A DNA stretch of 34,410 nucleotides from Gemmatimonadales bacterium (lineage in GTDB: Bacteria; Gemmatimonadota; Gemmatimonadetes; Gemmatimonadales; GWC2-71-9): NCBI GenBank assembly GCA_025937755.1, contig JAICQR010000012.1, positions 1 to 34,410 on the forward strand. The letters run 5' to 3'. The position numbers and the translations under genes were made by a program. Positions 21,392 to 31,345 of this stretch are shown here, in pieces. Numbering within the stretch: position 1 is the stretch's first letter; each line of letters opens with the position of its first letter. The notes beneath the pieces are model-generated. The model saw nothing but the letters and a program-made list of their open reading frames with translations, had not been told where the DNA came from and did no database searches.

Positions 21392-22675
21392 ATGCGTAGT
21401 GTGTTGTTTGCCGGGGTAGCCCTTCTGCTGTCCATCGCCGGACCAGCCGCCGCCCAGCGAGCAGTGCCGGTTCCTTCAGATCTCGTCGCCGACGTGAAGT
21501 TCCTCTCCGACGACGCCCTTGGGGGCCGCCTCACCGGTACCGCCGGCGCGGACAGCGCCGCTGCCTACCTCGCACGGCGTTTCGCCGAGGTGGGCCTGCA
21601 GCCCGGCCGGGGAGGCTGGTTCCAGGATTTTCCCATGGACGCCAGTGCTCCTGGGGCCCGGCAGGCTCGGCAGGAAGGCGCCCGGGGCCGGAACGTTATC
21701 GGAATTCTGCCGGGCGTGGACCCGGCGCTCCGCGATGAGGTCGTCGTGGTCGGCGCCCACTACGACCATCTTGGCGGTGGGCACTTCGGCAGCCTCGACC
21801 CCGACAGCACCGGCGCCGTGCACAATGGCGCCGATGACAATGCCTCCGGCACCGCTGCGCTGGTGCAGATCGCCCGCCAACTGCAGACCATGCCTCCGCG
21901 ACGGACGGTGGTCTTCATCGCCTTCGCGGGCGAGGAGCTGGGATTGCTGGGCTCCTCCTGGTACGTCAAGCACCCGGTGTATGAGTTGAACGAGACCGTC
22001 GCGATGGTCAATCTCGACATGGTGGGTCGGCTCCGCGACGGGCGTCTCATCGTGTACGGCACCGCCACCGCCACCGAATTCCCCGCCCTGCTCGACTCGC
22101 TCAACTGGTACCAGGGCTTCGACCTGAAGAAGCAGGGCGACGGCTACGGCCCCAGTGATCAGTCATCGTTCTACGCCGCGAAGATACCGGTGCTGCATGT
22201 CTTTACCGACCTCCACGCCGATTATCACCGCACCACCGACGACTGGGAAAAGCTCAACTTCGAGGGCCTGGCACGGGTCTCCGAGTTCACCGCCGGCATC
22301 GCGTCGGCGATTGCGGGCCGCACCGCTCCACTCACCTTTGTCGAATCGGCTGCGCCAAGCCACATGGCCCTGGTCGCGCCTGGCGGTACCTCGCCTGCCA
22401 CGCCCGGTTATGGTGCATACCTCGGCACCATCCCCGACATGTCCGAGAGTCCCGGCGGCGTTCGGCTGATGGGCGTGCGCAGCGGCAGCCCCGCGGATTC
22501 CGCAGGACTCAAGGCCGGTGACATTATCGTGAGGATCGGCGAGCACGAGGTTTCCGACCTTCAGGCGATGACGGTCGCCCTCCGCTCCTACAAGCCGGGT
22601 GATTCGGCTGACATCGTGATCCGGCGCGACGAGGAGACGGTGACCACGCAGGCCACCTTCGGCAGTCGGGACTGA
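21392..22675 (+). CDS. Secreted M28-family peptidase with C-terminal PDZ domain
   Basis: VVVGAHYDHLGGG, NGADDNASGTAALVQIAR, FIAFAGEELGLLGS; PDZ-like GVRLMGVRSGSPADSAGLKAGDIIVRIGEHEV. Confidence 0.92.
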   Translation: MRSVLFAGVALLLSIAGPAAAQRAVPVPSDLVADVKFLSDDALGGRLTGTAGADSAAAYLARRFAEVGLQPGRGGWFQDFPMDASAPGARQARQEGARGRNVIGILPGVDPALRDEVVVVGAHYDHLGGGHFGSLDPDSTGAVHNGADDNASGTAALVQIARQLQTMPPRRTVVFIAFAGEELGLLGSSWYVKHPVYELNETVAMVNLDMVGRLRDGRLIVYGTATATEFPALLDSLNWYQGFDLKKQGDGYGPSDQSSFYAAKIPVLHVFTDLHADYHRTTDDWEKLNFEGLARVSEFTAGIASAIAGRTAPLTFVESAAPSHMALVAPGGTSPATPGYGAYLGTIPDMSESPGGVRLMGVRSGSPADSAGLKAGDIIVRIGEHEVSDLQAMTVALRSYKPGDSADIVIRRDEETVTTQATFGSRD

Positions 22676-22678
22676 GCC

Positions 22679-23134
22679 GTGCCCGTCCTCCGGTCCGAAC
22701 GCATCGTTGCGGCCCTGCGTGGCGCCTTCGCCCGGGATGCCGGACGCCAGGAACTGCTCCAGCTGGCCGCCGACCGGATCCAGGCCGCCGGCGCGCCGTA
22801 CACCTCGGTCTACATGTACATGCTTGCCGGTGATGACCTGGTGCTCGAGGCCCACGCCGGCCGCGAAACCGAGCACACTCGCATCGCCGTGGGCCACGGC
22901 GTCTGCGGCACGGCGGTCGAGCAGAAGGCGGACCAGAACGTTCCCGATGTCCGCGCCATCGACAACTACATCGCGTGCAACACGTGGACCCGGTCTGAGC
23001 TGGTGGTGCTCATCCGGCGAGGCGACTTGATCCTGGGCCAGATCGACGTGGACAGCGACGTGCCGGACCCGTTCACACCGGACGAGGAAGCGGAAGTGAA
23101 ACAGGTCGCCGACGCACTCGCCGTATTGCTGTAG
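22679..23134 (+). CDS. GAF-domain protein resembling free methionine-(R)-sulfoxide reductase (MsrC/fRMsr family)
   Basis: GHGVCGTAVEQKADQNVPDVRAIDNYIACNTWTRSELVVLIRRGDLILGQIDVDSD matches fRMsr-type motifs with two of the expected cysteines. Confidence 0.65.
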   Translation: MPVLRSERIVAALRGAFARDAGRQELLQLAADRIQAAGAPYTSVYMYMLAGDDLVLEAHAGRETEHTRIAVGHGVCGTAVEQKADQNVPDVRAIDNYIACNTWTRSELVVLIRRGDLILGQIDVDSDVPDPFTPDEEAEVKQVADALAVLL

Positions 23135-23154
23135 GGGCGACGCACAGGAGACCC

Positions 23155-23988
23155 ATGGAGGAGACCTTCCGCCGTGACATTCGCGGCGTGTCGTTATTCG
23201 AGCGTCGGGTTGGGGAGGGACCGCCGGTCGTGGTGCTGCACGGCGGGCCGGGCGCAGACCATGCGTACCTCCGCCCCGGCTTCGATGCGCTCGCCTCCGG
23301 TCGGACCCTCATTTACTACGACCAGCGCGGCGGGGGCCAGTCGCCCGTGCCGCGCGACACACCGGTGGGATGGCAGGAGCAGGTGGCCGATCTCGAGGCG
23401 CTGCGTGAAGTGTGGGGCTTGCCGTCGCTGACACTCGCCGGCTACTCCTGGGGCGGACTGCTTGCCATGCTGTACGCCATCCATCATCCGGAACAGGTCG
23501 AACGGCTGGCGCTGGTCTCGCCAGCGCCAACCTGGCGCGAGGCGCGCAACGAATTCGAGGCCGAGTTCTCAACCCGCAACATGTCTCCCGAGCTGCAGGC
23601 CGAACGGACACGGCTGCGCGAGAGTGGACTCCGCGAGCGCGACCCCGACGCCTTTGCCCAGCGGCTGTTCGAGCTGAGCGTAATGCCCTACTTCCACGAT
23701 CCCGCCAATGCGACCCGGCTGACGCCCTTCCGTATCACCGGCCGCACCCAGCAGGAAGTCTGGAATAGCCTGGGCGACTACGATCTCCGCTCCGCCCTGC
23801 GGGGACTTCGGCTTCCCGCGGTCGTGGTGCATGGCGAGTCCGATCCGATCCCGCTGGCCACGGCTCGCATGACTGCCGAATGCCTCACTGCCGAGCTGCA
23901 CGCCATCCCCGAGTGCGGCCACGTGCCTTATGTGGAGCAGCCCGAGGCATTCGTGCGGAATCTCGACGGATTTCTGCCTCGCTCGTGA
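23155..23988 (+). CDS. Alpha/beta hydrolase, proline iminopeptidase-like
   Basis: VVLHGGPGADHAYLRPGFDAL, YYDQRGGGQS, AGYSWGGLLAMLYA nucleophile elbow. Confidence 0.85.
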   Translation: MEETFRRDIRGVSLFERRVGEGPPVVVLHGGPGADHAYLRPGFDALASGRTLIYYDQRGGGQSPVPRDTPVGWQEQVADLEALREVWGLPSLTLAGYSWGGLLAMLYAIHHPEQVERLALVSPAPTWREARNEFEAEFSTRNMSPELQAERTRLRESGLRERDPDAFAQRLFELSVMPYFHDPANATRLTPFRITGRTQQEVWNSLGDYDLRSALRGLRLPAVVVHGESDPIPLATARMTAECLTAELHAIPECGHVPYVEQPEAFVRNLDGFLPRS

Positions 23989-24632
23989 ATCCCATCGCCT
24001 CTCCTTTCGCCGAGGCATTGCAGGATGTGCCGGCGAAGCGCTTCCCCGCCATTCGTGAAGCACTGGAAGCGTCCGACCGCGACGCGCGCGACCGGGACGC
24101 GTTCATGGTGACCCGTCCCGCCGTCGAGCTTCTGCGAGACCTCCGGCCGGAGGAAGGCCTGGGTGAGTCCATCGACCAGCTCGCCGCCTTCCTGCACCAC
24201 GCCTACCTGCACTGGACCGATGGCGAACGCGTGGATGAGATCGGCGACCGCCAGCTGACCGCGCTGCTGGCGGTCGAACCGGATCGGACATCAGTACCGA
24301 GCTCGGCGCGATACAGTCGCCTCCCCGAGCGTGTGGTCTGGGCCGAGGTCATCGAGGGTCAGCCTCCGGAGCCGCTCCACGGCTGCTCCATCTACGTCGA
24401 GCCCGACGGTGCCCTTCGGGTGCTGGGCATCTTCGGGCTGCATCCCAGTCGTCCCGGGTTCAGTGTGGTCGAGGCTGCGGGCCCCCGCGCCGAGCGGCTC
24501 GCGCGCGAGGATGGCACCCCGCTGTTCGGGCCCCGGCTCGCCGGCGGCGAAGTGGCCGGGTTGCACTCGATCGCCGGGCAGGAGGAACTGCTCGAGCTGG
24601 GCTGGCGTCTGCAGGCCCAGGCAGACGCATGA
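23985..24632 (+). CDS. Hypothetical protein
   Basis: 215 aa from GTG at 23985 (GTGA overlap with upstream stop); also overlaps the downstream PolX gene start. Confidence 0.65.
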   Translation: MNPIASPFAEALQDVPAKRFPAIREALEASDRDARDRDAFMVTRPAVELLRDLRPEEGLGESIDQLAAFLHHAYLHWTDGERVDEIGDRQLTALLAVEPDRTSVPSSARYSRLPERVVWAEVIEGQPPEPLHGCSIYVEPDGALRVLGIFGLHPSRPGFSVVEAAGPRAERLAREDGTPLFGPRLAGGEVAGLHSIAGQEELLELGWRLQAQADA

Positions 24633-26362
24633 CGGTCGCTTCCCAGCTCGACCGCCGCGCCGTTGCGCACGCGCTGGAGCAGATTGCGGAGCTGATGGAG
24701 CTGAAGGGCGAGTCGGGCTTCCGCTCCCGGTCGTTCCGCACCGCCGCCCGCGCCATTCGCTCGCTGTCTGTGGACCTGCCGACCGCGCTGGCCGAAGACA
24801 CGCTTCGCGGTGTCCGCGGTGTGGGCCCGGCCACGCTGCATGTCGTGACCGAACTCGCCGAGACCGGACGCTCGACTCTCCTGGAGGAGCTCCGGGAACA
24901 GGTGCCTCCAGGGCTGGTGGAGATGCTGCGAATCCCCGGGCTCGGTGTATCACGCATACGGCAGATCCACGACCTGCTCGACATCGATTCCGTTCCTGAG
25001 CTCGAAGCAGCCGCCCTGGATGGTCGCCTCGCATCGTTGCCCCGCTTCGGCGTCCGCACCGCGGAGAACGTTCGCGACGGAATTCGCTTCCTCCGCCGCG
25101 CCAGCACATTCCGGCTGGCCCATCATGCCGCGGACGAGGCACGAGCCCTCGCGCAAACGCTGCTGCGCCTGCCTGATGTCATCGCGGTCCATCCGGCAGG
25201 CGAAGTGCGGCGGCTGAGTGAAGTGGTTGAGTCGCTGGTGCTGGTGGTGGTGAGCAATCTTCCGCCGGCGGAACTGCTCGGCCGCCTCCGCCAGATGCCC
25301 GGCGTGGATGAAGTCCTCGAGGCCGATGAGCGTGTGGTGACCGTGCGGTTCGCCGGCGGTACCGCCGCACGCGTCATGGCGACTCCGCCCGCCAACGCCG
25401 GTGCCGTGCTGGTGCACGCCACCGGCAACGACGCCCATGTGCGGCTGCTCGAAGCCCGGGCCTCGGCCCTGGGCATGAGCCTCACCGGGGCGGCGCTGTG
25501 GCGCGGCAGCACCTTCGTCCCCACCCCCGACGAGGCCGCGCTGTACGCGGCGCTGGACCTGCCCTGGGTGCCGCCCGAATGGCGCGAAGGCACCGACGAA
25601 CTGGAGGCGGCAAGCAGCGGCACCGGATCCATGCTGGAGCGCGGGTTGCTCCGCGGGCTGCTGCACTGCCACACCCAGTATTCCGATGGCACCGGCACCG
25701 TGCGCGAACTGGCCGAGTCCTGCAAGGCCCTGGGGTACGAGTACGTCGGCATCACCGATCACAGCGGTGCGGCAGCCTACGCCGGCGGTCTCACTGCTGA
25801 TTCGCTGCTCCGCCAGGCCGATGAGATCGATGCACTCAATGCGTCCGGCATTGGCATCCGCGTGCTCAAGGGCGTCGAGGCCGACATGCTCCAGGATGGG
25901 TCGCTGGAGTATCCGCCTGCAGTTCTCGACCGGCTGGACTTCGTCATCGCCTCGGTCCACAGCCGCTTCAATCTCGATCGCGCTGCCATGACCGCGCGGA
26001 TCGTCGCCGCCATGCAGAACCCGTACGTCACCATCATCGGCCATCCCACCGGAAGGCTGCTGCTCCAGCGCAAGCCGTATGACTTCGACCTCGATGCCGT
26101 CCTGGCCACCGCGGCCGAGCGCGGCGTCGCCCTCGAGATCAACGCCGACCCGCATCGTCTCGACCTCGGCTGGCGCCACCTGGTCCGCGCCCGGGAACTG
26201 GGTGCCACGGTCTCGATCGGAGCCGATGCCCATAGTGTGGCGGGGTTGGAGAACGTTTCGTGGGGCGTGGGCATGGCTCGGAAGGCCCGCATCGAACCCT
26301 CGCAGGTGCTGAACACGCGATCCGCTGCGGACTTCGTCGCCTTTGCCCGGGCCCGGCGCTGA
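24629..26362 (+). CDS. PolX-family protein with HhH and PHP domains (polymerase site apparently degenerate)
   Basis: HhH-like [19 protein letters not shown] motifs [43 protein letters not shown]. Confidence 0.88.
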   Translation: MTVASQLDRRAVAHALEQIAELMELKGESGFRSRSFRTAARAIRSLSVDLPTALAEDTLRGVRGVGPATLHVVTELAETGRSTLLEELREQVPPGLVEMLRIPGLGVSRIRQIHDLLDIDSVPELEAAALDGRLASLPRFGVRTAENVRDGIRFLRRASTFRLAHHAADEARALAQTLLRLPDVIAVHPAGEVRRLSEVVESLVLVVVSNLPPAELLGRLRQMPGVDEVLEADERVVTVRFAGGTAARVMATPPANAGAVLVHATGNDAHVRLLEARASALGMSLTGAALWRGSTFVPTPDEAALYAALDLPWVPPEWREGTDELEAASSGTGSMLERGLLRGLLHCHTQYSDGTGTVRELAESCKALGYEYVGITDHSGAAAYAGGLTADSLLRQADEIDALNASGIGIRVLKGVEADMLQDGSLEYPPAVLDRLDFVIASVHSRFNLDRAAMTARIVAAMQNPYVTIIGHPTGRLLLQRKPYDFDLDAVLATAAERGVALEINADPHRLDLGWRHLVRARELGATVSIGADAHSVAGLENVSWGVGMARKARIEPSQVLNTRSAADFVAFARARR

Positions 26363-27039
26363 TGGCCACCAGGAGGATATCGACCAAGCGCGCGGCGGCC
26401 GCAAGGGAGACCTTTGCCCGGCTTTCGGCCGAGTATCCTGATGCCCACTGCGAGCTCGACCACCGCGACGCCTTCGAGCTGCTGGCCGCCACCATCCTTT
26501 CGGCGCAGTGCACCGACAAGCGGGTGAACCTCGTCACGCCCGTGCTCTTCGCCCGCTATCCCGATGCCGCAGCGCTGGCAGTGGCCAACCCGGCCGATGT
26601 CGAGGACATCATCCGGCCCACCGGTTTCTTCCGCAACAAGACGAAGAGCCTGGTCGGCATGGCGCAGGCGCTCGTGGCGGACCACGGCGGTGAGGTACCG
26701 GAATCGATGGAGCAGTTGCGGGTCCTCCCCGGCGTTGGTCGGAAGACCGCCAACGTCGTGCTCGGCAATGCCTTCGGCATCAATGAGGGCGTGGTTGTGG
26801 ACACCCACGTCGCTCGCGTTTCGGCCCGGCTGGGTCTGACCCGGCAGACCGACCCCATCAAGATCGAACGCGACCTCATGGCGCTCTTCCCCCGCGACCA
26901 GTGGGCACTCCTGTCGCACCTGCTCATCTTTCATGGCCGGCGGGTGTGCGTCGCCCGGAAACCACGCTGCGCCGAGTGCGTTCTCGCCTCGTTCTGCCCG
27001 ACTGCCCCTCGAGAGCTTCGAAAGGCAATCCACAGATGA
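26362..27039 (+). CDS. nth: Endonuclease III
   Basis: Hh[18 protein letters not shown], catalytic [15 protein letters not shown], 4Fe-4[18 protein letters not shown]. Confidence 0.95.
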   Translation: MATRRISTKRAAAARETFARLSAEYPDAHCELDHRDAFELLAATILSAQCTDKRVNLVTPVLFARYPDAAALAVANPADVEDIIRPTGFFRNKTKSLVGMAQALVADHGGEVPESMEQLRVLPGVGRKTANVVLGNAFGINEGVVVDTHVARVSARLGLTRQTDPIKIERDLMALFPRDQWALLSHLLIFHGRRVCVARKPRCAECVLASFCPTAPRELRKAIHR

Positions 27040-27926
27040 CACAGATGAAACTGCTGATGACGCTGATGGGCCTGGCGCTCGTGCTTGGTGCGTGCTCGCC
27101 TGCAGGGGATGATGCTGGAGCGGCAGGTGATACCGCTGCCTCAAACGCGCAGGCGGCAGATGCAATTGCGCCCGGCGCGGAAGGGGCGGCGGCGCAGCTC
27201 GCTGGGTCTACTCGGCACGGCGAATGGGCGTCGATTCCCGTTGCCGGTGGCGATTCAGTTCGTGCGTGGGTGGTCTATCCCGAGCGGCCCGACCCGGCGC
27301 CGGTGGTGGTCGTCATCCACGAAATCTTCGGCCTTACCACCTGGGTGCGCTCGGTGGCGGACCAGCTCGCTGCCGAAGGCTATATCGCCATCGCGCCCGA
27401 TCTGCTCAGCGGCCACAGCATGCCCATGGCGCCCGACAGCTTCATGGCGGCGGAGGGTGGGATCGATTCGGCCATTGCCATGGTCAGCCGGCTGGATCAG
27501 GATGAGGTCATGACCCGGATCGGCGCAGTGGGCGAATGGGGCCTCGCGCTGCCGCCCGCTGCGGACACGTGGGGAGTGGTGGGGTTTTGTTGGGGGGGCA
27601 CAACGGTGCTGGCGGCCGCTGCCCTGATCCCGGGGCTCGATGCGTCGGTTGCGTACTATGGCGGCATCCAGCAGGACGAGGCTGACTTGTCGCGCACCAC
27701 GGTGCCGACGCTGGCGCTGTATGGTGGCGACGACGCGCGGGTCAATGCCACGCGCAGCTATGTGGAGGAGAGCTTCCGCGCAGCGGGAGTGGCGTTCGAG
27801 TCGGAGACCTACGAGGGTGCCGGCCACGGGTTCCTGCGGCAGCAGACGGGCCAGGACGGCGCCAACGCGCACGCCGCGGCAGCTGCGTGGCCCCGGATGC
27901 TGGGGTGGTTCGAGCGGTACCTCTAG
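27036..27926 (+). CDS. Dienelactone hydrolase-family lipoprotein
   Basis: Lipobox-like [56 protein letters not shown]. Confidence 0.88.
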   Translation: MTQMKLLMTLMGLALVLGACSPAGDDAGAAGDTAASNAQAADAIAPGAEGAAAQLAGSTRHGEWASIPVAGGDSVRAWVVYPERPDPAPVVVVIHEIFGLTTWVRSVADQLAAEGYIAIAPDLLSGHSMPMAPDSFMAAEGGIDSAIAMVSRLDQDEVMTRIGAVGEWGLALPPAADTWGVVGFCWGGTTVLAAAALIPGLDASVAYYGGIQQDEADLSRTTVPTLALYGGDDARVNATRSYVEESFRAAGVAFESETYEGAGHGFLRQQTGQDGANAHAAAAAWPRMLGWFERYL

Positions 27927-28618
27927 TCCAGTCCCTCGCGCTTGCGGTTGAAGAACCCCTTGATGCCGGTGAAGTGATCGGGGGGAAACGCCTCGGTAGA
28001 CAGCCGCTGCCGCACATCCACGCTACCGAATCGCACCGTGCCGAACAGCTGCACCACCAGCCCGTTCGGCTCGGCGCCGTGGCCGCCTTTCATGTTGACC
28101 TTGCCGCCACCGATGAAGTCCTCGATCTCGTTCTCGATCCGGGTGCCGACCGGCACCACCAGCTTGAGTTCGCCCAGCGTCACGTCCACATCGATCAGCA
28201 GCGTGTCCCACGTGAACAGCGCGTCGCGCAGGTCAATGAGCAGTTCGCCCATGATCACCTTGGTCTCGATCTCGTAGGGAACAACCCACTGCCCTCGCCG
28301 CTTGGTGCTGGCGAAGATCGCGGTCATCCGGAGGCTCTGCGGCGCCTGCGACGCTGGCGCATACGACTCGAGCGAAATCTCCCTGGGGCCGTCCGGCGTA
28401 TCACGTCCCGCTTCCCACTTCCCACTTCCCACTTCCCACTTTGTAGTCCCCACTTCCAGGTCGGCGATCAATTGGCCGATTGCCGCAGGCGTTGGCGCCT
28501 CCCGCACCAGCGTCAGCCGCTGCTCGAACAAATCCACCGAGAGAATGCCCTGGGCCTGCGCCAGGCAAAGCTGGTGAATCGCTTCGCGCCGCCGATCCTC
28601 GAGTTCGTGTCCGGTCAT
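27923..28618 (-). CDS. DUF1707-like / LiaF C-terminal-like protein
   Basis: N-terminal DRRREAIHQLCLAQAQGILSVDLFEQRL; C-terminal FGTVRFGSVDVRQRLSTEAFPPDHFTGIKGFFNRK-type LiaF region; start at MTGHEL preferred. Confidence 0.6.
   Translation of the reverse strand: MTGHELEDRRREAIHQLCLAQAQGILSVDLFEQRLTLVREAPTPAAIGQLIADLEVGTTKWEVGSGKWEAGRDTPDGPREISLESYAPASQAPQSLRMTAIFASTKRRGQWVVPYEIETKVIMGELLIDLRDALFTWDTLLIDVDVTLGELKLVVPVGTRIENEIEDFIGGGKVNMKGGHGAEPNGLVVQLFGTVRFGSVDVRQRLSTEAFPPDHFTGIKGFFNRKREGLD
28411..28441. repeat. Heptanucleotide tandem array (unit CTTCCCA x4+) inside a CDS
   Basis: CTTCCCA x4 from 28411, encodes KWEVGSGKWEAG linker on the minus strand. Confidence 0.85.
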
Positions 28619-28640
28619 GGCCGGGAATATACTTCGAACC

Positions 28641-30725
28641 ATGAACCACCTCGACGAGGCCGCTTCACCCTATCTGCGCAGTGCGGCGCACCAGCCGATC
28701 CACTGGCGTGCATGGTCGCCGGAGGCGTTCGCCGAGGCCAAGGCTGGCGATCGCCCCATCCTGCTCGACATCGGTGCCGTATGGTGCCATTGGTGCCATG
28801 TGATGGATCGGGAGACCTACGAGGACGCCGGCATCGCCGAGCTGTTGAATGCCAGCTTCACCTGCATCAAGGTGGATCGCGACGAGCGGCCCGACGTGGA
28901 TGCCCGTTACCAGCGCGCTGTCCAGGCGCTGACCGGCCAGGGTGGCTGGCCCCTCACCGTATTTCTCGATCCCGGCGGCGAGCCGTTCTTCGGAGGTACC
29001 TACTTCCCGCCCGACGACCGCTTCGGGCGGCCCGGGTTTCGCACGGTACTGAAGAGCGTACTGGCCGCATGGCGCGACCGGCGTCCCCAGGTTGCCGCGC
29101 AGGCGAGCGCCGTGCGACGGGCGGTTGCTGAATCTTCGCGGGCCGGGAGCGGTGAGATCACCGGCGCGATATTCGAGGAAGCCGAGCAGTTGCTGCATCG
29201 GGTGTTCGACCAGACGCACGGCGGCTTCGGCTCCCAGCCCAAGTTTCCCCATCCAGCCGCACTGCTCCTGCTGACCGATCGCTGGCGCTCCACCGGCTCC
29301 GCCGATGCTCGCGAGATGGTGACGCGAACCCTCACCGGCATGGCGCTGGGTGGCATCCACGACCAGATCGGCGGGGGGTTCCATCGCTACAGCGTGGACG
29401 CCGAGTGGATCGTGCCCCATTTCGAGAAGATGTCCTACGACAACTCCGAGTTGTTGCGCGCGTATGTGGAGGGATGGGCGGCATTCGGTGATCCACTCCA
29501 TCGTGCCGCGGCTGGGGGCATCGTCCGCTGGGTGCGCGAGGTGATGGCCATCGAGGGCGGCGGCTACGCCGCCAGCCAGGATGCCGATGTCGGGCTGGAG
29601 GACGACGGCGATTACTTCACGTGGACTCGCGCCGAAGCCGCTGCCGCCGTCGGCGCTGCGGACTTCGAGGTCGCCGCTGCGGTGTGGGACATCGGCACCG
29701 CCGGCGAGATGCATCACGCCCCCGACCGCAACGTGCTGTTCGTCGGGGAATCGGTGGAGCACTATGCCCGGCGAACCGGCAAGCCCGAGGTGGCGGTCAC
29801 GTCATCGCTCGTGCGCGCAGCCGATGCGCTGCGGGAAGTACGTGCGGCTCGCCCCACGCCCTTCGTCGATCCGACCCGCTACACCGGCTGGAATGCCATG
29901 ATGGCGTCCGCCCTGCTCCGCGCCGGAATCGTGCTGGAGAACCGCTGGGCGGAGGAGCACGCGCTCGCCACCCTCGCGCGGATCCGGGGCGAGGCGGCCG
30001 AGACGGACCACGTGCCCCACGATCCCGCTGGCGCCATCAGCGGTCTGCTGGAGGACCAGCTGCAGTGCGCCATGGCGGCGCTGGACGCGTTCGAAGCGAG
30101 CCAGGATCGCGCCTGGCTCGACTGGGCCCTCGCGCTGGCGCAGCGCACCTGGCGCGACCACGCGGCCCAGGACGGCGCGCTGGAGGACCTCGCGCGCGGC
30201 GCTGGCCGCGAGGGCCTCCTCAGCGCGCCGATCCGCCCGGCGGATGATGCGCCGACGCCCTCACCCAACGGCATTGGCGCGCTGCTGGCACTGCGGCTCG
30301 CGGCACACACCGGAGACGGCGAATGGCACCGTCGCGCCGAACGGATCATCTCCTTGTTCGGTGCCGAGTCGGCCGCGTCACCCTTGCACCGGGCCACGCT
30401 GCTCCTTGCCGCCGCATGGTTGCTGGGCGACGTCACCCACCTCGTGATAGTGGGCCGCCGCGACGACCCTGCCGCAGTTGTCATGCATCGCGCTGCCGTG
30501 GCTTCGTCCGTGGCGCACCGGGTCATCCGGTGGCTGGCGCCGGGCGACCCGCGCGCGGGGTTGCCGGACTCGCTCATCGCGCTTCTGAACGTTGCGTCGG
30601 AGGCCGTCGCCACGGGCTACTGCTGCACCGGCACCAGCTGCCGCGCGCCAGTGAAGAACGTGGAGGAGTGGCACGATCTGCTTGCCGAACTCTCATCGAA
30701 CGGAGCACCGCATGGGCACGCGTGA
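28641..30725 (+). CDS. DUF255 / YyaL-type thioredoxin-domain protein
   Basis: NHLDEAASPYLRSAAHQPIHW...WCHWCHVMDRETYED...GWPLTVFLDPGGEPFFGGTYFPPDDR. Confidence 0.93.
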   Translation: MNHLDEAASPYLRSAAHQPIHWRAWSPEAFAEAKAGDRPILLDIGAVWCHWCHVMDRETYEDAGIAELLNASFTCIKVDRDERPDVDARYQRAVQALTGQGGWPLTVFLDPGGEPFFGGTYFPPDDRFGRPGFRTVLKSVLAAWRDRRPQVAAQASAVRRAVAESSRAGSGEITGAIFEEAEQLLHRVFDQTHGGFGSQPKFPHPAALLLLTDRWRSTGSADAREMVTRTLTGMALGGIHDQIGGGFHRYSVDAEWIVPHFEKMSYDNSELLRAYVEGWAAFGDPLHRAAAGGIVRWVREVMAIEGGGYAASQDADVGLEDDGDYFTWTRAEAAAAVGAADFEVAAAVWDIGTAGEMHHAPDRNVLFVGESVEHYARRTGKPEVAVTSSLVRAADALREVRAARPTPFVDPTRYTGWNAMMASALLRAGIVLENRWAEEHALATLARIRGEAAETDHVPHDPAGAISGLLEDQLQCAMAALDAFEASQDRAWLDWALALAQRTWRDHAAQDGALEDLARGAGREGLLSAPIRPADDAPTPSPNGIGALLALRLAAHTGDGEWHRRAERIISLFGAESAASPLHRATLLLAAAWLLGDVTHLVIVGRRDDPAAVVMHRAAVASSVAHRVIRWLAPGDPRAGLPDSLIALLNVASEAVATGYCCTGTSCRAPVKNVEEWHDLLAELSSNGAPHGHA

Positions 30726-31305
30726 CCCCCGGGTGGACGCATACATCGAGCGCTCGGCACCGTTCGCCCAGCCGATTCTCGAGCACATTCGGTCGGTAAT
30801 GCACGAGGCCTGCCCCGACGTGGAAGAGACCATGAAGTGGAGCATGCCCCACTTCATGTACCACGGCATGCTGGGCGGGATGTCGGCCTTCAAGGCGCAT
30901 TGCGCCTTCGGCTTCTGGAAGGGAACGCTGATAGTCCCGGAACAGGAGGAGGCAGCGATGGGTCAGTTCGGCCGGATCGAGAGCATCAAGGACCTGCCGC
31001 CTCGGCGCAAGTTCGTCGGCTACGTGAAGAAGGCGATGAAGCTCAATGAGGAAGGCGTCGCCGCACCGCGGGCCGCCCGCTCCAGGCCGAAGAAGCCGCT
31101 GCCCATGCCGTCGGATCTGGCCAAGGCACTCGGCCGCAACAGGAAGGCCAGGGCCACCTTCGATGCCTTCCCGCCCAGCCATCGTCGCGAGTATATCGAG
31201 TGGATCACCGAGGCAAAGCGAGAGGACACCCGGGCCCGTCGAGTGGACCAGGCGGTCGAATGGATGGCCGATGGCAAGTCGCGGAATTGGAAGTACCAGA
31301 AATGA
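30712..31305 (+). CDS. DUF1801 / YdeI-type (OmpD-associated-like) protein
   Basis: VDAYIERSAPFAQPILEHIRSVMHEACPDVEETMKWSMPHFMYHGML; C-terminal FPPSHRREYIEWITEAKREDTRARRVDQAVEWMADGK. Confidence 0.85.
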   Translation: MGTRDPRVDAYIERSAPFAQPILEHIRSVMHEACPDVEETMKWSMPHFMYHGMLGGMSAFKAHCAFGFWKGTLIVPEQEEAAMGQFGRIESIKDLPPRRKFVGYVKKAMKLNEEGVAAPRAARSRPKKPLPMPSDLAKALGRNRKARATFDAFPPSHRREYIEWITEAKREDTRARRVDQAVEWMADGKSRNWKYQK

Positions 31306-31345
31306 ACGGCTGGAACCCCGGGCCTGCCGCTAGTACCATACGAGG

